Shown here in pieces: positions 1 through 8,752 of a stretch of 64,000 nucleotides of DNA (position 1 is its first letter; each line of letters begins with the position of its first letter). The translations under genes and the position numbers were made by a program. This DNA comes from Bacteroidales bacterium (lineage in GTDB: Bacteria; Bacteroidota; Bacteroidia; Bacteroidales; Muribaculaceae): positions 1 to 64,000 of the forward strand of contig DXXK01000091.1 in NCBI GenBank assembly GCA_019416425.1, read 5' to 3'. The notes below the pieces were generated by a model. It made no database searches, was not told the origin of the DNA, and saw nothing but the letters and a program-made list of their open reading frames with translations.

Positions 1-698
1 GTATATGTGTATAAGCTGTTAATAGCATTATAAACAAAGCGATTAATTAATTGAGGATGTTTCTTTTGAAGATTACTTAGTGCTTCTCCAAGAGTATTCC
101 CTCCACAAATATCTCGCAGATAACTTCCAACAGCTGAAATAGATTCCTTTATAGAATTCCGATAATCAGGTACGGGATTAGAGGGAGTGATTGAACTAAT
201 GGCCCGTTTTAAATGAATTGCAACATTATTATTCGCTCCAGCGAGGGCTGTTTCGATACTATTAAGTTCGTCATTGGAGGTTATTTCAATAAAAAATCCC
301 TTAACTATTCTATAACCAAATCTATGACGGCTAAGTTCTTGGTTTAATTCGCAAATACAATCATCTAATTTTTTTATATCCTGTTCTTGAAAGTTCGAAT
401 ATAAAAAGTTGATTGACCATTCAATAGCATCAATTTTTTCATACCACTCTAACTCGTCATTATCGATATAGGAAAAGACATTTACGTAGTTTCCTCTATC
501 TATACGCAGATTTAGATAATATCTATCGAAGTGGCGATTAATAAGATTATAAATATCAATTGATGCACCATACTTGTTCCAAAGTTCATTAAATGTATTT
601 TGAATTGAATTCATTACATTTTCAGGTAAACTTTCTTTAATAACAGTCTTTGGAACTTCCTTATAACCTAATCGTTGAGAAAATGGAATGTACGTCAT
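1..698 (-). CDS. AbiJ N-terminal-domain-4-like (abortive-infection-type) protein, 3' end outside window
   Basis: I translated this frame by hand. It is open from the ATG at 698 to the left edge (232 codons, no stop). The start MTYIPFSQRLGYKEVPK, a following helical stretch, and later VPDYRNSIKESISAVGSYL plus a segment with LGEAL are the pattern I know from AbiJ_NTD4 proteins, where an N-terminal recognition module precedes a HEPN-like helical region. Such proteins are linked to phage defence by abortive infection (family knowledge); the effector end is not visible here. The start codon overlaps the TGA of the upstream methylase gene by 4 bases (ATGA), so the two are probably translated together. 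The DNA is clearly A+T-rich compared with the rest of the window, which suggests transfer. Family assignment is by memory of sequence pattern. Confidence 0.75.
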   Translation of the reverse strand, partial: MTYIPFSQRLGYKEVPKTVIKESLPENVMNSIQNTFNELWNKYGASIDIYNLINRHFDRYYLNLRIDRGNYVNVFSYIDNDELEWYEKIDAIEWSINFLYSNFQEQDIKKLDDCICELNQELSRHRFGYRIVKGFFIEITSNDELNSIETALAGANNNVAIHLKRAISSITPSNPVPDYRNSIKESISAVGSYLRDICGGNTLGEALSNLQKKHPQLINRFVYNAINSLYTY

Positions 699-3436
699 TT
701 CTTTGTCATTTTAGCGTAGAGTTTAAACAGATGCTCGAGGCGTTCTTCATCAGAGTTGAACGGCTCAGGGCGGTAGATGCGTTCCACTGCGAGGTCGAGT
801 TGATGGTGAGCCTCACGCAGATCCTCTGGCATAGTCTCGGGATTATACATTTCACCAAGGGTCATGTCGAAGTTCTCATCGCGAATATTAAGAATATTTT
901 GTGCCAATCGTTCTAATTCATCCTTCTCTGCAGTTGTTAGCTTCGGAAAAGGAAATGAGTCATAAACTAAATTCGAGTATCTATAACGTGTCTCAAGTTT
1001 ACCTCCTACAGCAGACAGCCAAATAGTATGCATGCGATTGGCTAATATTGCAAAGGTTAGTAACGCCGCACCATAAATCACTTGTGTTGAGTCTGATGCT
1101 ATAGTATTTGAGTTGACAAATCCTATAGGGATATATTGACGTCTTTCGGAAGAAACACGAGGGACAAGAAGTGCTTGACCATCACGATGAGCTCTTTGTC
1201 TAAACAAATGGGGATAATCAGCGGCATCTACAGTCGACTCCGCCACGCTTTTGTTTCTAAAATCGGCGACAGCTTTTATCCGATTTTTTAGGGGCGGGAA
1301 TGATTCTGCTTCTATCCGCTCGTCTTCACCTACCCATATACAGTAACGTGTTTCTCCATTTATGAAGCTATCAGATCCCTGATAAATTCTAATGAATTTT
1401 TTTGCGTCAGGATATTCGTCGATGATTTTATCGCGTTCACTGGGTGTAAGGATAAGATTACCACCATCGGTAGGCTTATTCCCAAAGACCATCTTAGGTA
1501 AATTCGAGATAGGTTCTTTTCTCCGTTCAATTACGATTTCAGGAGCCGCTAATAAGTATCCATTTATATGCTCACATTTCGATTGTTGATTATTTATAAA
1601 TAGCTTTTTCTCCGTTCTATTTAGATTAGAAAGGCCAATTATACATACGGTTACACCCGCATTATATCTTGCATTGTTGCACCATTTAAAGGATTGATAG
1701 GCAAAATCAATCTCAACATTGTTTGCAAAGATATTGGGCCATAATAAGGAGACACTATCTCCCTGACAAATTGAGTTTGTGGAAACGAATGCGCATTTAG
1801 CGTTACAACCGCTGATATATTTAGCTCCTTTATAAAACCATGATGCAATATAGTCAAGGTTTTTATAATTCTTGAAAGTCCCGCAAACTAATTCAAGGTC
1901 TTTCTTCTGGGTTTCATCTTGCATTGAGCTGCCCAGATACGGAGGATTTCCCATAATATAGACTTCCTCTTCTAGCGTATGCGGACATACGATGTTCCAG
2001 TCAAGGCGACAGGCGTTGCCGCAGACGATGTGACCAGAGGGCTTCAATGGCAAAGTCTCGGGAAGGACTAAGAGCTCTTCCTGAAATTTGACGTTCATCT
2101 GATGCTCTGCGAGCCACAACGAGAGCGTGGCCGTGTCGCAGGCATATTCGTCGAGTTCTATGCCGTAGAACTGAGTGAGAGTTATGGATGGAAAAGGAAG
2201 CAAAGAAACATTTGTTATCTCACGTAATGCCTTCCAAATACGGATTTCAAGATTACGAAGTCGTTTATATATGATAATGAGGAAATTGCCGCTACCACAT
2301 GCCGGATCGAAGAATTTGATTTCTGACAGTCGAGTGAGCAGATTGCGGAGACGATGTGAGGCACGGTCGTGGTTGACTTTCCTGGCCATCTTCTCGCGTG
2401 CTTCTGCACAGGCTGCCTCAAACTCTTCTTCAAGAGCATCGAGAAAAAGCGGACGAATGACCTTCTCGATGTTCGGTACGGAAGTGTAGTGCATACCGAG
2501 CCCAGCCCGCTGCTCGGGTGTAACTACAGCCTGAATCATCGAGCCAAAGATATCCGGATTTATATCACGCCAGTTATATTCGCCACAGTTGATTATCAAT
2601 GTGCGGGCACGGCGCGAAAGCACCGGTATAGGATAACGGTCTCGGAACAATCCTCCGTTGACGTATGGGAAAACTTCGTATAGTTTCGGCAGAGTCGATA
2701 GGACAGCGGGGTCGTTGGTCGACATAGCCAAGAAAGCACGGTCTATGAACTCGTCGAGGTCGGAGCCATCCTCTTTGGTGTGGGTTTTGAGCGTGTTGGT
2801 AAAAAGGTTCTCTTGTGGGAAAAGACCTGTATCCTCGGCAAAGAAACAGAAAAGCAGACGAGACATGAATATGTTGAGAGCGTGGACGGTCTGCGGGTCG
2901 CGAATATTGTTGTAGCGGCGAATATCGTCAAAGAGTTTTGCCATCAGTTCGGCAGACTTGACATCGGCCTCAGCTTCCTGGGTAAACTGAATTTTTTCGA
3001 TGCCTGCAAGAGGCGTGAAAAATTCGAAATCCTTCCAAAGGAGCGCTATGGAGTTCTCGTACCAATCGTTAATTTTCGGGTCATATGCTACAACCCTGAC
3101 ACCATCGCTGACAACAAAGAGGCGCGGAAGCCGTTTTGCAATTATCGGTTCCTCGCGCATGGCATTGATTTCTTTATAGCAAGCCGAAACATCCACACTA
3201 TTGTACATCGGTCGATATGCAAGCACACAGTTAGGAGCCTTAACAAGAATCGTACGTCCATCCTTGGCCAAATTCCCGGTACCCTCCTTTGTACGGCGTA
3301 CCTGGCCATCGCCCCAATCTGCGAAAATCCGCAACAATTCATAGACAAACTCCTCGGCTGACGAGCCGAGTTGCCCGAGTTGTTCAAGCGCATCAGTCGC
3401 ACCAACGTGCGAGAAAGTTTTAGTTTTCCTTGCCAT
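695..3436 (-). CDS. MmeI-like class I SAM-dependent DNA adenine methyltransferase, apparently without nuclease motif
   Basis: About 913 residues, close to the ~920 of MmeI-type (type IIL) enzymes. Order seen: N-terminal region (1-125) equivalent to the MmeI nuclease domain, a helical spacer (155-370) with the family stretches LFCFFAEDTGLF and FPYVNGGLF, the methylase with motif I DPACGSGNF (377-385) and motif IV NPPY (497-500), then target-recognition and C-terminal regions. NPPY predicts N6-adenine methylation. Active type IIL enzymes carry D...ExK in the N-terminal domain (VLLVEHKS-like). Here the matching place reads RTILVKAPNC (61-70), so I see no catalytic site and infer a modification-only protein. 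An upstream start at 3520 would overlap the preceding gene; ATG 3436, 5 bases after that gene's stop, fits the operon better. It overlaps the next gene by 4 bases. Confidence 0.85.
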   Translation of the reverse strand: MARKTKTFSHVGATDALEQLGQLGSSAEEFVYELLRIFADWGDGQVRRTKEGTGNLAKDGRTILVKAPNCVLAYRPMYNSVDVSACYKEINAMREEPIIAKRLPRLFVVSDGVRVVAYDPKINDWYENSIALLWKDFEFFTPLAGIEKIQFTQEAEADVKSAELMAKLFDDIRRYNNIRDPQTVHALNIFMSRLLFCFFAEDTGLFPQENLFTNTLKTHTKEDGSDLDEFIDRAFLAMSTNDPAVLSTLPKLYEVFPYVNGGLFRDRYPIPVLSRRARTLIINCGEYNWRDINPDIFGSMIQAVVTPEQRAGLGMHYTSVPNIEKVIRPLFLDALEEEFEAACAEAREKMARKVNHDRASHRLRNLLTRLSEIKFFDPACGSGNFLIIIYKRLRNLEIRIWKALREITNVSLLPFPSITLTQFYGIELDEYACDTATLSLWLAEHQMNVKFQEELLVLPETLPLKPSGHIVCGNACRLDWNIVCPHTLEEEVYIMGNPPYLGSSMQDETQKKDLELVCGTFKNYKNLDYIASWFYKGAKYISGCNAKCAFVSTNSICQGDSVSLLWPNIFANNVEIDFAYQSFKWCNNARYNAGVTVCIIGLSNLNRTEKKLFINNQQSKCEHINGYLLAAPEIVIERRKEPISNLPKMVFGNKPTDGGNLILTPSERDKIIDEYPDAKKFIRIYQGSDSFINGETRYCIWVGEDERIEAESFPPLKNRIKAVADFRNKSVAESTVDAADYPHLFRQRAHRDGQALLVPRVSSERRQYIPIGFVNSNTIASDSTQVIYGAALLTFAILANRMHTIWLSAVGGKLETRYRYSNLVYDSFPFPKLTTAEKDELERLAQNILNIRDENFDMTLGEMYNPETMPEDLREAHHQLDLAVERIYRPEPFNSDEERLEHLFKLYAKMTKK

Positions 3437-3441
3437 TTGAA

Positions 3442-3663
3442 TTATGCAATCTTGCCGGTTTCGATTTCGGATTTGAGAAATTGGAAGATATAGACGGGTC
3501 CTTGATAGTAGAGGCCGCATTCGGGATCATTTAGCTTGGCGAAGGTAGTTGAGGCATAGAGCTCGTCAAGGGCGCGGTGTATATCCCAGCCATATTCTGC
3601 CATAAGCATCTCCGCAAGTTCAGCCGCAAGGCATTCTATCTGAAACTGTATGTCTTGTGTCAT
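3442..3663 (-). CDS. Small acidic protein of the DUF3990/DUF3791 locus
   Basis: 73 residues, acidic, predicted mainly helical, with the motif AEMLMAEYGWDIHRALDELY followed by a segment containing CGLYYQGPVYIFQFL. I do not know a function. Similar short proteins accompany DUF3990 genes in gut Bacteroidota as far as I recall, which would make it part of a three-gene toxin-antitoxin-like cassette. Its start overlaps the stop of the DUF3990 gene by 4 bases, and the methylase starts 5 bases after its stop. It may be an immunity or antitoxin partner, or an adaptor; this is inference from position only. Confidence 0.7.
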   Translation of the reverse strand: MTQDIQFQIECLAAELAEMLMAEYGWDIHRALDELYASTTFAKLNDPECGLYYQGPVYIFQFLKSEIETGKIA

Positions 3664-4148
3664 AATTCAATGCGTTTTAAAAGTTCGACTGCTTTTTGTG
3701 TACCAAAGTAGTATTGGACAGCATGGTCTCCCTTGAATCTTAGTTCTTCAACCAATGCTGATGCCGACAGATAGCCCATTATGTAACGGCGAATCTGAAC
3801 GCCTACCGTATCATCTGCAATGGGTCCGATTACAATGTCATACGGATGAGCCGGGACATCGGAGTTGTTTTTACGATTCATCACGACAAATTCTGCCCAT
3901 TCCTCGGAATAATCAGAAAAAATCTTTATTTTTAATCCATTCTTTATCGCCTCGTCTTCATCAAACTCGAAGCAGGATAGAGTAGGAATTCCTTGGTTTA
4001 GGAATCGGGTTGTTCGTGCTGCCATAGCCATAGCTTGGTCTGGATTGGCATTAAGATAGAAACCTTGTCCGAAATCTTTGCCACGCTTACTTCGCGAAAG
4101 GTCAATCTGTTCAATGGTTATGTTGGAACCGTGATAGAGGCGTGTCAT
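3660..4148 (-). CDS. DUF3990 family protein, ADP-ribosyltransferase-like toxin candidate
   Basis: 162 residues. The start MTRLYHGS, the element FGQGFYLN (26-33), EEWAEFVVMNR (82-92) and YDIVIGPIADD (103-113) are the hallmark blocks of DUF3990. The family resembles the H-Y-E/Q class of ADP-ribosyltransferases: H6 of YHGS would hold NAD, Y31 follows the second motif, and a glutamine in FGTQKA (Q151) stands where relatives I recall have a glutamate. The catalytic assignment is inference. No signal peptide, so it acts in the cytoplasm. It overlaps the upstream DUF3791 gene and the downstream small gene by 4 bases each, a typical toxin-antitoxin layout. The target molecule cannot be read from the sequence. 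Confidence 0.8.
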   Translation of the reverse strand: MTRLYHGSNITIEQIDLSRSKRGKDFGQGFYLNANPDQAMAMAARTTRFLNQGIPTLSCFEFDEDEAIKNGLKIKIFSDYSEEWAEFVVMNRKNNSDVPAHPYDIVIGPIADDTVGVQIRRYIMGYLSASALVEELRFKGDHAVQYYFGTQKAVELLKRIEL

Positions 4149-4369
4149 ATCTTACCTCCTTCCCGTTGGCAAATGACCTGAAGGTCTGAGACAGCATCGT
4201 CAATGGAGAGCGTATGCTCGGCAGCATAGCAGTCAAGAAGGAAATCTATGCCTGTGAAACGGCGCAGATATGCGTATGCCTGCATGTTGGAGAGCTGATG
4301 CCGTTGGGCAAAAGCTCCGACACATGCCACAACATATTCAATTCTATTAAATATTTCTTTCTTGTCCAT
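4145..4369 (-). CDS. DUF3791 family small protein, putative antitoxin
   Basis: 74 residues, first gene of the left-edge operon. The blocks RIEYVVACVGAFAQ, GIDFLLDCY and HTLSIDDAVSDL match the small helical DUF3791 family, whose genes commonly sit directly before DUF3990 genes in Bacteroidota (family knowledge). It is likely to neutralise the DUF3990 protein or control its synthesis. A good promoter lies just upstream (4402-4432). The stop overlaps the DUF3990 start by 4 bases. No DNA-binding motif is obvious. Confidence 0.75.
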   Translation of the reverse strand: MDKKEIFNRIEYVVACVGAFAQRHQLSNMQAYAYLRRFTGIDFLLDCYAAEHTLSIDDAVSDLQVICQREGGKI

Positions 4370-4401
4370 GACTGATGATTACAATACTTTAAAGCCTAAC
4401 A

Positions 4402-4432
4402 CAAAGTTACAAATAATTTTTGAGGTGGCAAT
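4402..4432 (-). promoter_or_regulatory. Promoter of the left-edge defence operon
   Basis: On the minus strand ATTG (4432-4429) is followed by a ~19-base spacer and TAACTTTG (4409-4402), matching the Bacteroidota -33/-7 pattern with a perfect TAnnTTTG. The -7 box ends about 32 bases before the DUF3791 start at 4369. The -33 box has one mismatch to TTTG. Confidence 0.55.
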
Positions 4433-4524
4433 CGACTGTGCAGAAAAAATTTGGGAATATTTAGGATTTATCTACAGATGCGAATGATGTAATGAGAGTT
4501 TGAAAGTTTTATGGACAAAATGAA

Positions 4525-4557
4525 GCCGCCGGGAGGGTGCGGGACTCTCTCGGCGGC
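4525..4557 (-). terminator. Hairpin terminator after the pullulanase gene
   Basis: GCCGCC (4525-4530) and GGCGGC (4552-4557) close a G+C-rich stem with mostly complementary inner bases. In the minus direction it is followed by TTCATTTTGTCC. It lies 25 bases after the pullulanase stop. Confidence 0.6.
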
Positions 4558-4582
4558 GTTGGTGTATTTGGGAGGATCGGGG

Positions 4583-6595
4583 TTACTTGTGGAGGATGAG
4601 GGCGGAGTAGGGGGCGACCACTACCTTGCCGCCGCCGATGGTCTCCAGGGCGTTGACGGGGTCGATCTTGCCGTCGCGGGCCACTACCTGCCACTTGCCC
4701 TTGGGCAGCTTGACGGTCTGCGCGGTGGCTGCGCCGTTGAACACCAGCTTGATCTCCTTCCACTCGTCGCCGTTGGCGTTGTTCATAAGCGAATAGGAGA
4801 TGAGGTTGGGCGTCTTCTTCGAGTCGATCTTGTCGAACTTCAAGTTCCTGGCAATGTCCGCGGCATTGGTCATGCGGAAGGCAGGATGAGCCTTGCGCAG
4901 GGCTATCAGACCCTTGTAGTACTCGAACTGATCCTTGTACTTGGTCTTGTTGTTCCAGTCGATGGCGTTGATCGAGTCGGGCGACTTATAGGAATTGTGT
5001 ACGCCCTTCTTGTCACGGAACACCTCCTCGCCGGCGAAGATGAACGGGGTGCCCTGGGAGGTCAGCACGATTGTCTGCGCCAGCTTGGCGGCGGCAAGAC
5101 GCTCAGCCTCCGTAGCGTCCGGCATGGACTTCTTCAGCTTGTCGGTCAACGACAGGTCATCGTGGCAGGAAACGTAGTTCACGATCATCTCGGGACTCTC
5201 GGCATAGGGGAACTTGGAGTTGTTGCCCTTGCTGTAGTCCACCTGCGGATGCTTGGTGGCGGCCACGATACCGATCTTCACGGTCTCCTCGTTGCCGGGC
5301 TTGCCGGTGGCGAAGCCACGGTCCTCGGCGTTGCTGTAGTGACCCTTGACGGCGTCACGGAGATCGTCGGAGAATACGGCGATATCCTTCATCTTCGATA
5401 CATTCTCCTTCAACGCGCGACGCTCGGGCTGCAGGGGGGAGTCGCCGGCTGTCCAGCCCTCGCCGTAGACGAAGATCGAGGGATTGATCTCCTTCAGCTC
5501 GCGGGCCACGCGGTTCATTGTCTCGGTGTCATGGATGGCCATCAGGTCGAAGCGGAAACCATCCACGTGGTATTCCTTGGCCCAGTATTTAACGGAGTTG
5601 ACGATGTAGTCCTGCATCTGCTTCAGGTCCGAAGCGGTCTCGTTGCCGCAACCCGAAGCGTCGGAGTACTTGCCGTCGTTCCAATGGCGGTGGTAATAGC
5701 CGGGAGCAGTCAGCTCGAAGTTGGACTCATCGTTCTGTGCGGTATGGTTGTAGACCACGTCCATAACCACGCCGATGCCGGCGTTGTGCAGCGCCTGGAT
5801 CATCTCCTTCATCTCGCGGACACGGGTGGCCGGGTCGGAGGGGTTGGTGGAGTACGACCCCTCCGGAGCGTTGTAGTTCTGCGGGTCGTAACCCCAGTTG
5901 TAGGTGTTGTCCTGCAGGTTGGTCTCGTCGACGGAGTTATAGTCGTAGCTGGGCAGGATGTGCACATGCGTCACGCCTAACTCCTTCAGATGGTCGATGC
6001 CGGTGGACTCGCCCTGCGGCGACTTGGTGCCCGGCTCGGTGAACTGCAGGAACTTGCCCTTATTGGCTATGCCGGAGCTGTGGTCCATGGATAGGTCGCG
6101 CATGTGCGCCTCATACAGCACCACATCGGTGAAATTGTCTACTTTCGGCCCCTTGTCGGCCGCCCAGTTCTCGGGGTTGGTGGTGTTCAGGTCGATTATG
6201 GCGGCACGGTGGCCGTTTACGCCTACGGCCTTGGCCCAGACTCCGGGAGTCTCGTCCAGCCATTTGCCCTTGTTCTTGATCTGGAATGTGTAGAACTTGC
6301 CGTACAGCTTCCGGGTAACGTAGGCGGTCCATGTGCCGTTGTCGGCATGGCGCGTCATCTCCAGGGTCTGGAACGGCTTGCCGCCGCGTCCCTGGTCATA
6401 GAGGTTGACACGTGCCGCCTCGGCCTTGGGGCTCCACAGGCGGAAGTGCGTGCCGGAATTGTCGACGGTCAGCTCCAGGTCATCACCGTCGTAGGTGGGC
6501 CAGCTGATGAACTGCGCATCGTAGGTGCTGTTGGTCTGGGCCGCGGCCGACAGACTCAGTAACAGTGTAGTTGCCAAAACTAATGGTCTGTTCAT
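4583..6595 (-). CDS. pulA: Type I pullulanase (GH13), secreted
   Basis: About 670 residues: signal peptide (1-20, ending AAAQ), a CBM48-like domain (~45-145), then the GH13 barrel. Visible motifs are YNWGYDP (232-238, the type I pullulanase signature), MDVVYNH (278-284), DGFRFD with nucleophile D350, YGEGW with acid/base E379, and a later VSCHDD. The enzyme cuts alpha-1,6 branches of pullulan, starch and glycogen; the signal peptide places it in the periplasm or envelope. ATG 6595 is chosen because it begins a clean signal peptide; the frame extends to a TTG at 6622. The helicase gene ends 31 bases upstream, so the two may share a transcript. It probably works with the SusA-like amylase at 10921. 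Confidence 0.92.
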   Translation of the reverse strand: MNRPLVLATTLLLSLSAAAQTNSTYDAQFISWPTYDGDDLELTVDNSGTHFRLWSPKAEAARVNLYDQGRGGKPFQTLEMTRHADNGTWTAYVTRKLYGKFYTFQIKNKGKWLDETPGVWAKAVGVNGHRAAIIDLNTTNPENWAADKGPKVDNFTDVVLYEAHMRDLSMDHSSGIANKGKFLQFTEPGTKSPQGESTGIDHLKELGVTHVHILPSYDYNSVDETNLQDNTYNWGYDPQNYNAPEGSYSTNPSDPATRVREMKEMIQALHNAGIGVVMDVVYNHTAQNDESNFELTAPGYYHRHWNDGKYSDASGCGNETASDLKQMQDYIVNSVKYWAKEYHVDGFRFDLMAIHDTETMNRVARELKEINPSIFVYGEGWTAGDSPLQPERRALKENVSKMKDIAVFSDDLRDAVKGHYSNAEDRGFATGKPGNEETVKIGIVAATKHPQVDYSKGNNSKFPYAESPEMIVNYVSCHDDLSLTDKLKKSMPDATEAERLAAAKLAQTIVLTSQGTPFIFAGEEVFRDKKGVHNSYKSPDSINAIDWNNKTKYKDQFEYYKGLIALRKAHPAFRMTNAADIARNLKFDKIDSKKTPNLISYSLMNNANGDEWKEIKLVFNGAATAQTVKLPKGKWQVVARDGKIDPVNALETIGGGKVVVAPYSALILHK

Positions 6596-6626
6596 GGTTA
6601 TATAATGGTTGTTGAATTTCAAATCA

Positions 6627-8741
6627 TCAAATTTTCCTCAGGACTCTCGGCACAAGGTCACGCTCGCCGTTGCCGAAGCGTATGCGGTAGGACTGCGCCT
6701 GCGGATCGAAGCGCACCACCTCGCCGCGTCCGAAAGCCCGGTGCTCCACGACGGTGCCCGGTGGCCAGACGTCGAAGCCCCCCTCGCCAAGCTCGGTGTT
6801 GATGCTGTCCACAAGCCTCTTTGTACCTTTAAACAACTCAGGGTCGGGATTTCCCTCTACAATCATCATATCCTCGGGTATTTCCGCCAGAAAGCGCGAG
6901 GGATACTTCATTGCGCCGGTATCGTTCAGGTAGCCTTCGGACTCGGACAGGTAGAGCATGTCGCGGGCGCGGGTCACGGCCACATACATCAGCCGCCGTT
7001 CCTCCTCCTCGCCGTCCTGGCGCCGCTCGCGGATGCTGCGGTGGTTGGGGAACACCCCCTCGGTCAGGCCCGTGATGAAGACGGTATCGAATTCCAGGCC
7101 CTTGCTCTGATGGATGGTCATAAGCTTGACGCGGTCGGTGTCGATCTGCGAGTCGGCGTTGGTATAGAGGGCGATTTCCTGCAGGTATCCGTCCAGGGTC
7201 ATGTCACCGTCGTCGCGCTGCACGCGCTCGAATTCCTTCATCGCGTTCACAAGCTCGTTGACGTTCTCCAGCCGCTCCTCCTTCTCGTCCAAGCGGTACA
7301 GGTCGGCCAGACGGGAATCGACCAGGATACGGTCGGTAAGCTCGGAGACAGGAATCTCCCGGGCCAGCGAGCGGGCCAGGTCGATCAGCGCGACGAACTG
7401 CCGCAGTGCAGGACGGTCGAACTTGCTGTTGCCGCCCTCGATCTCGTTGCGCAGGGCAGTGTAGAGGGGAATGCCACGTTTCTCGGATATCTCGGTCAGG
7501 CTCTGTAGCGACGCCGCCCCGAACTTACGCGGCGGCAGGTTGACTATGCGGGTGAAGGCGGTGTCGTCGCTGTCGGACGCCACCAGCCGCAGATAGCAGA
7601 TCACATCCTTGATTTCCTTGCGCTCGAAGAACCTGACGCCGCCCCATACGGCGTAGGGAATCTTGAGCTTCAGCATGGCCTGCTCCACGTTGCGGCTCAG
7701 GAACGAGCTGCGGAACAGGACGGCGAACTGATTTGGCGCGGCGCCGTTCTTGATTTCCTGGGCAATTGTTTCGGCTATGGCCTGGGCCTCCTGCCGTTCG
7801 GACTTGTAGTGCCGGTATGTGACCGGTGTCTGGTTCAGCCGGGCGGTATAGAGGTCCTTGGGGATACGGTTCCGGTTGTGCGCGATTATGGAGTTGGCGA
7901 CATTCAGGATGTCGGGGGTGGAGCGGTAGTTGCGGTCCAGGATAATGTCGGTAGTGGCCTTGAAGTCCACGAACGTTCGGGGACTTGCGCCGCGCCACTC
8001 GTAGATGGCCTGGTCCGGATCGCCGACCACGAAGAGGTTGCCGTGCTTCTCGCTCAGGATGCGCAGCAGGTTCCAGTCGTCGTTGCTGCAGTCCTGGGCC
8101 TCGTCCACCATGATGTAGTTCAGCTTGTCGGTCCAGTACCGGCGGGCGTCGGGGAAGTGGTTCAGGATGTATATGGTGAAGTAGATCAGGTCATCGTAAT
8201 CCAGAACGTACTGCTTGAGCTGGAGGCGCAGATAGCGCACCTGGGCGTCGGGGCAGTCGGGCGGTGATGCCGGGAGCAGATGGCGCTGGATGTAGGCGTC
8301 GATGTCGTAGCCTTTCAGCATGGCGACCTTGGTCAGGAAACGTTCGGCTGTGAGCTTCTTGCGGTCCACGCCGAACTCGTTCATGGCCTGCTTGGCCAGT
8401 GACTTGGCGTCCTCCTCGTCGATTACGGTGAAGTTCTTGGGATATCCGATGCGGTAAATCTCACGTCGCAGGAACTTTACGCAGAAAGAGTGTATGGTGC
8501 AGACAAAGTCGTTGACCGCTCCGCGGTCAACCAGGCCCGAGATGCGGTGCTTCATCTCCTGGGCGGCCTTGTTGGTGAAGGTGAGGCACAGGATATTGCC
8601 GGGAGCGATTCCGAGTTCATTGACAAGGAACGCGAAGCGGTAGGCCAGCACACGTGTCTTGCCGCTGCCGGCACCGGCCACTACGCGTACGCGGCCCTCC
8701 GAGGCCTCGGATGCGCGCTGCTGGTTTGGATTAAGACTCAC
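6627..8741 (-). CDS. UvrD/PcrA-type superfamily 1 DNA helicase
   Basis: 704 residues. Walker A VAGAGSGKT (21-29), a DEAQD Walker B, YEWRGA after QAI (motif IV region), VTRARD near the end of the helicase core and a C-terminal ~45-residue Tudor-like tail (GTVVEHRAFGRGEVV) give the order typical of PcrA/UvrD. These are 3'-5' ATP-dependent DNA helicases for repair and removal of RecA or stalled polymerase. Bacteroidota usually hold more than one such gene, so I do not assign uvrD or pcrA. It follows the TPR sensor gene by 11 bases and precedes the pullulanase. Confidence 0.92.
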   Translation of the reverse strand: MSLNPNQQRASEASEGRVRVVAGAGSGKTRVLAYRFAFLVNELGIAPGNILCLTFTNKAAQEMKHRISGLVDRGAVNDFVCTIHSFCVKFLRREIYRIGYPKNFTVIDEEDAKSLAKQAMNEFGVDRKKLTAERFLTKVAMLKGYDIDAYIQRHLLPASPPDCPDAQVRYLRLQLKQYVLDYDDLIYFTIYILNHFPDARRYWTDKLNYIMVDEAQDCSNDDWNLLRILSEKHGNLFVVGDPDQAIYEWRGASPRTFVDFKATTDIILDRNYRSTPDILNVANSIIAHNRNRIPKDLYTARLNQTPVTYRHYKSERQEAQAIAETIAQEIKNGAAPNQFAVLFRSSFLSRNVEQAMLKLKIPYAVWGGVRFFERKEIKDVICYLRLVASDSDDTAFTRIVNLPPRKFGAASLQSLTEISEKRGIPLYTALRNEIEGGNSKFDRPALRQFVALIDLARSLAREIPVSELTDRILVDSRLADLYRLDEKEERLENVNELVNAMKEFERVQRDDGDMTLDGYLQEIALYTNADSQIDTDRVKLMTIHQSKGLEFDTVFITGLTEGVFPNHRSIRERRQDGEEEERRLMYVAVTRARDMLYLSESEGYLNDTGAMKYPSRFLAEIPEDMMIVEGNPDPELFKGTKRLVDSINTELGEGGFDVWPPGTVVEHRAFGRGEVVRFDPQAQSYRIRFGNGERDLVPRVLRKI

Positions 8742-8752
8742 GGCGGCCGGGT

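Noticed and set aside
3437..3520. Upstream start of the methylase at 3520
   Set aside because: It would overlap the small gene ending at 3442 by more than 70 bases; ATG 3436 fits the operon spacing and begins before the conserved domain.
4511..5980. 489-codon plus-strand frame opposite pullulanase
   Set aside because: It is low-complexity G, V and L text opposite an intact GH13 gene and crosses the terminator.
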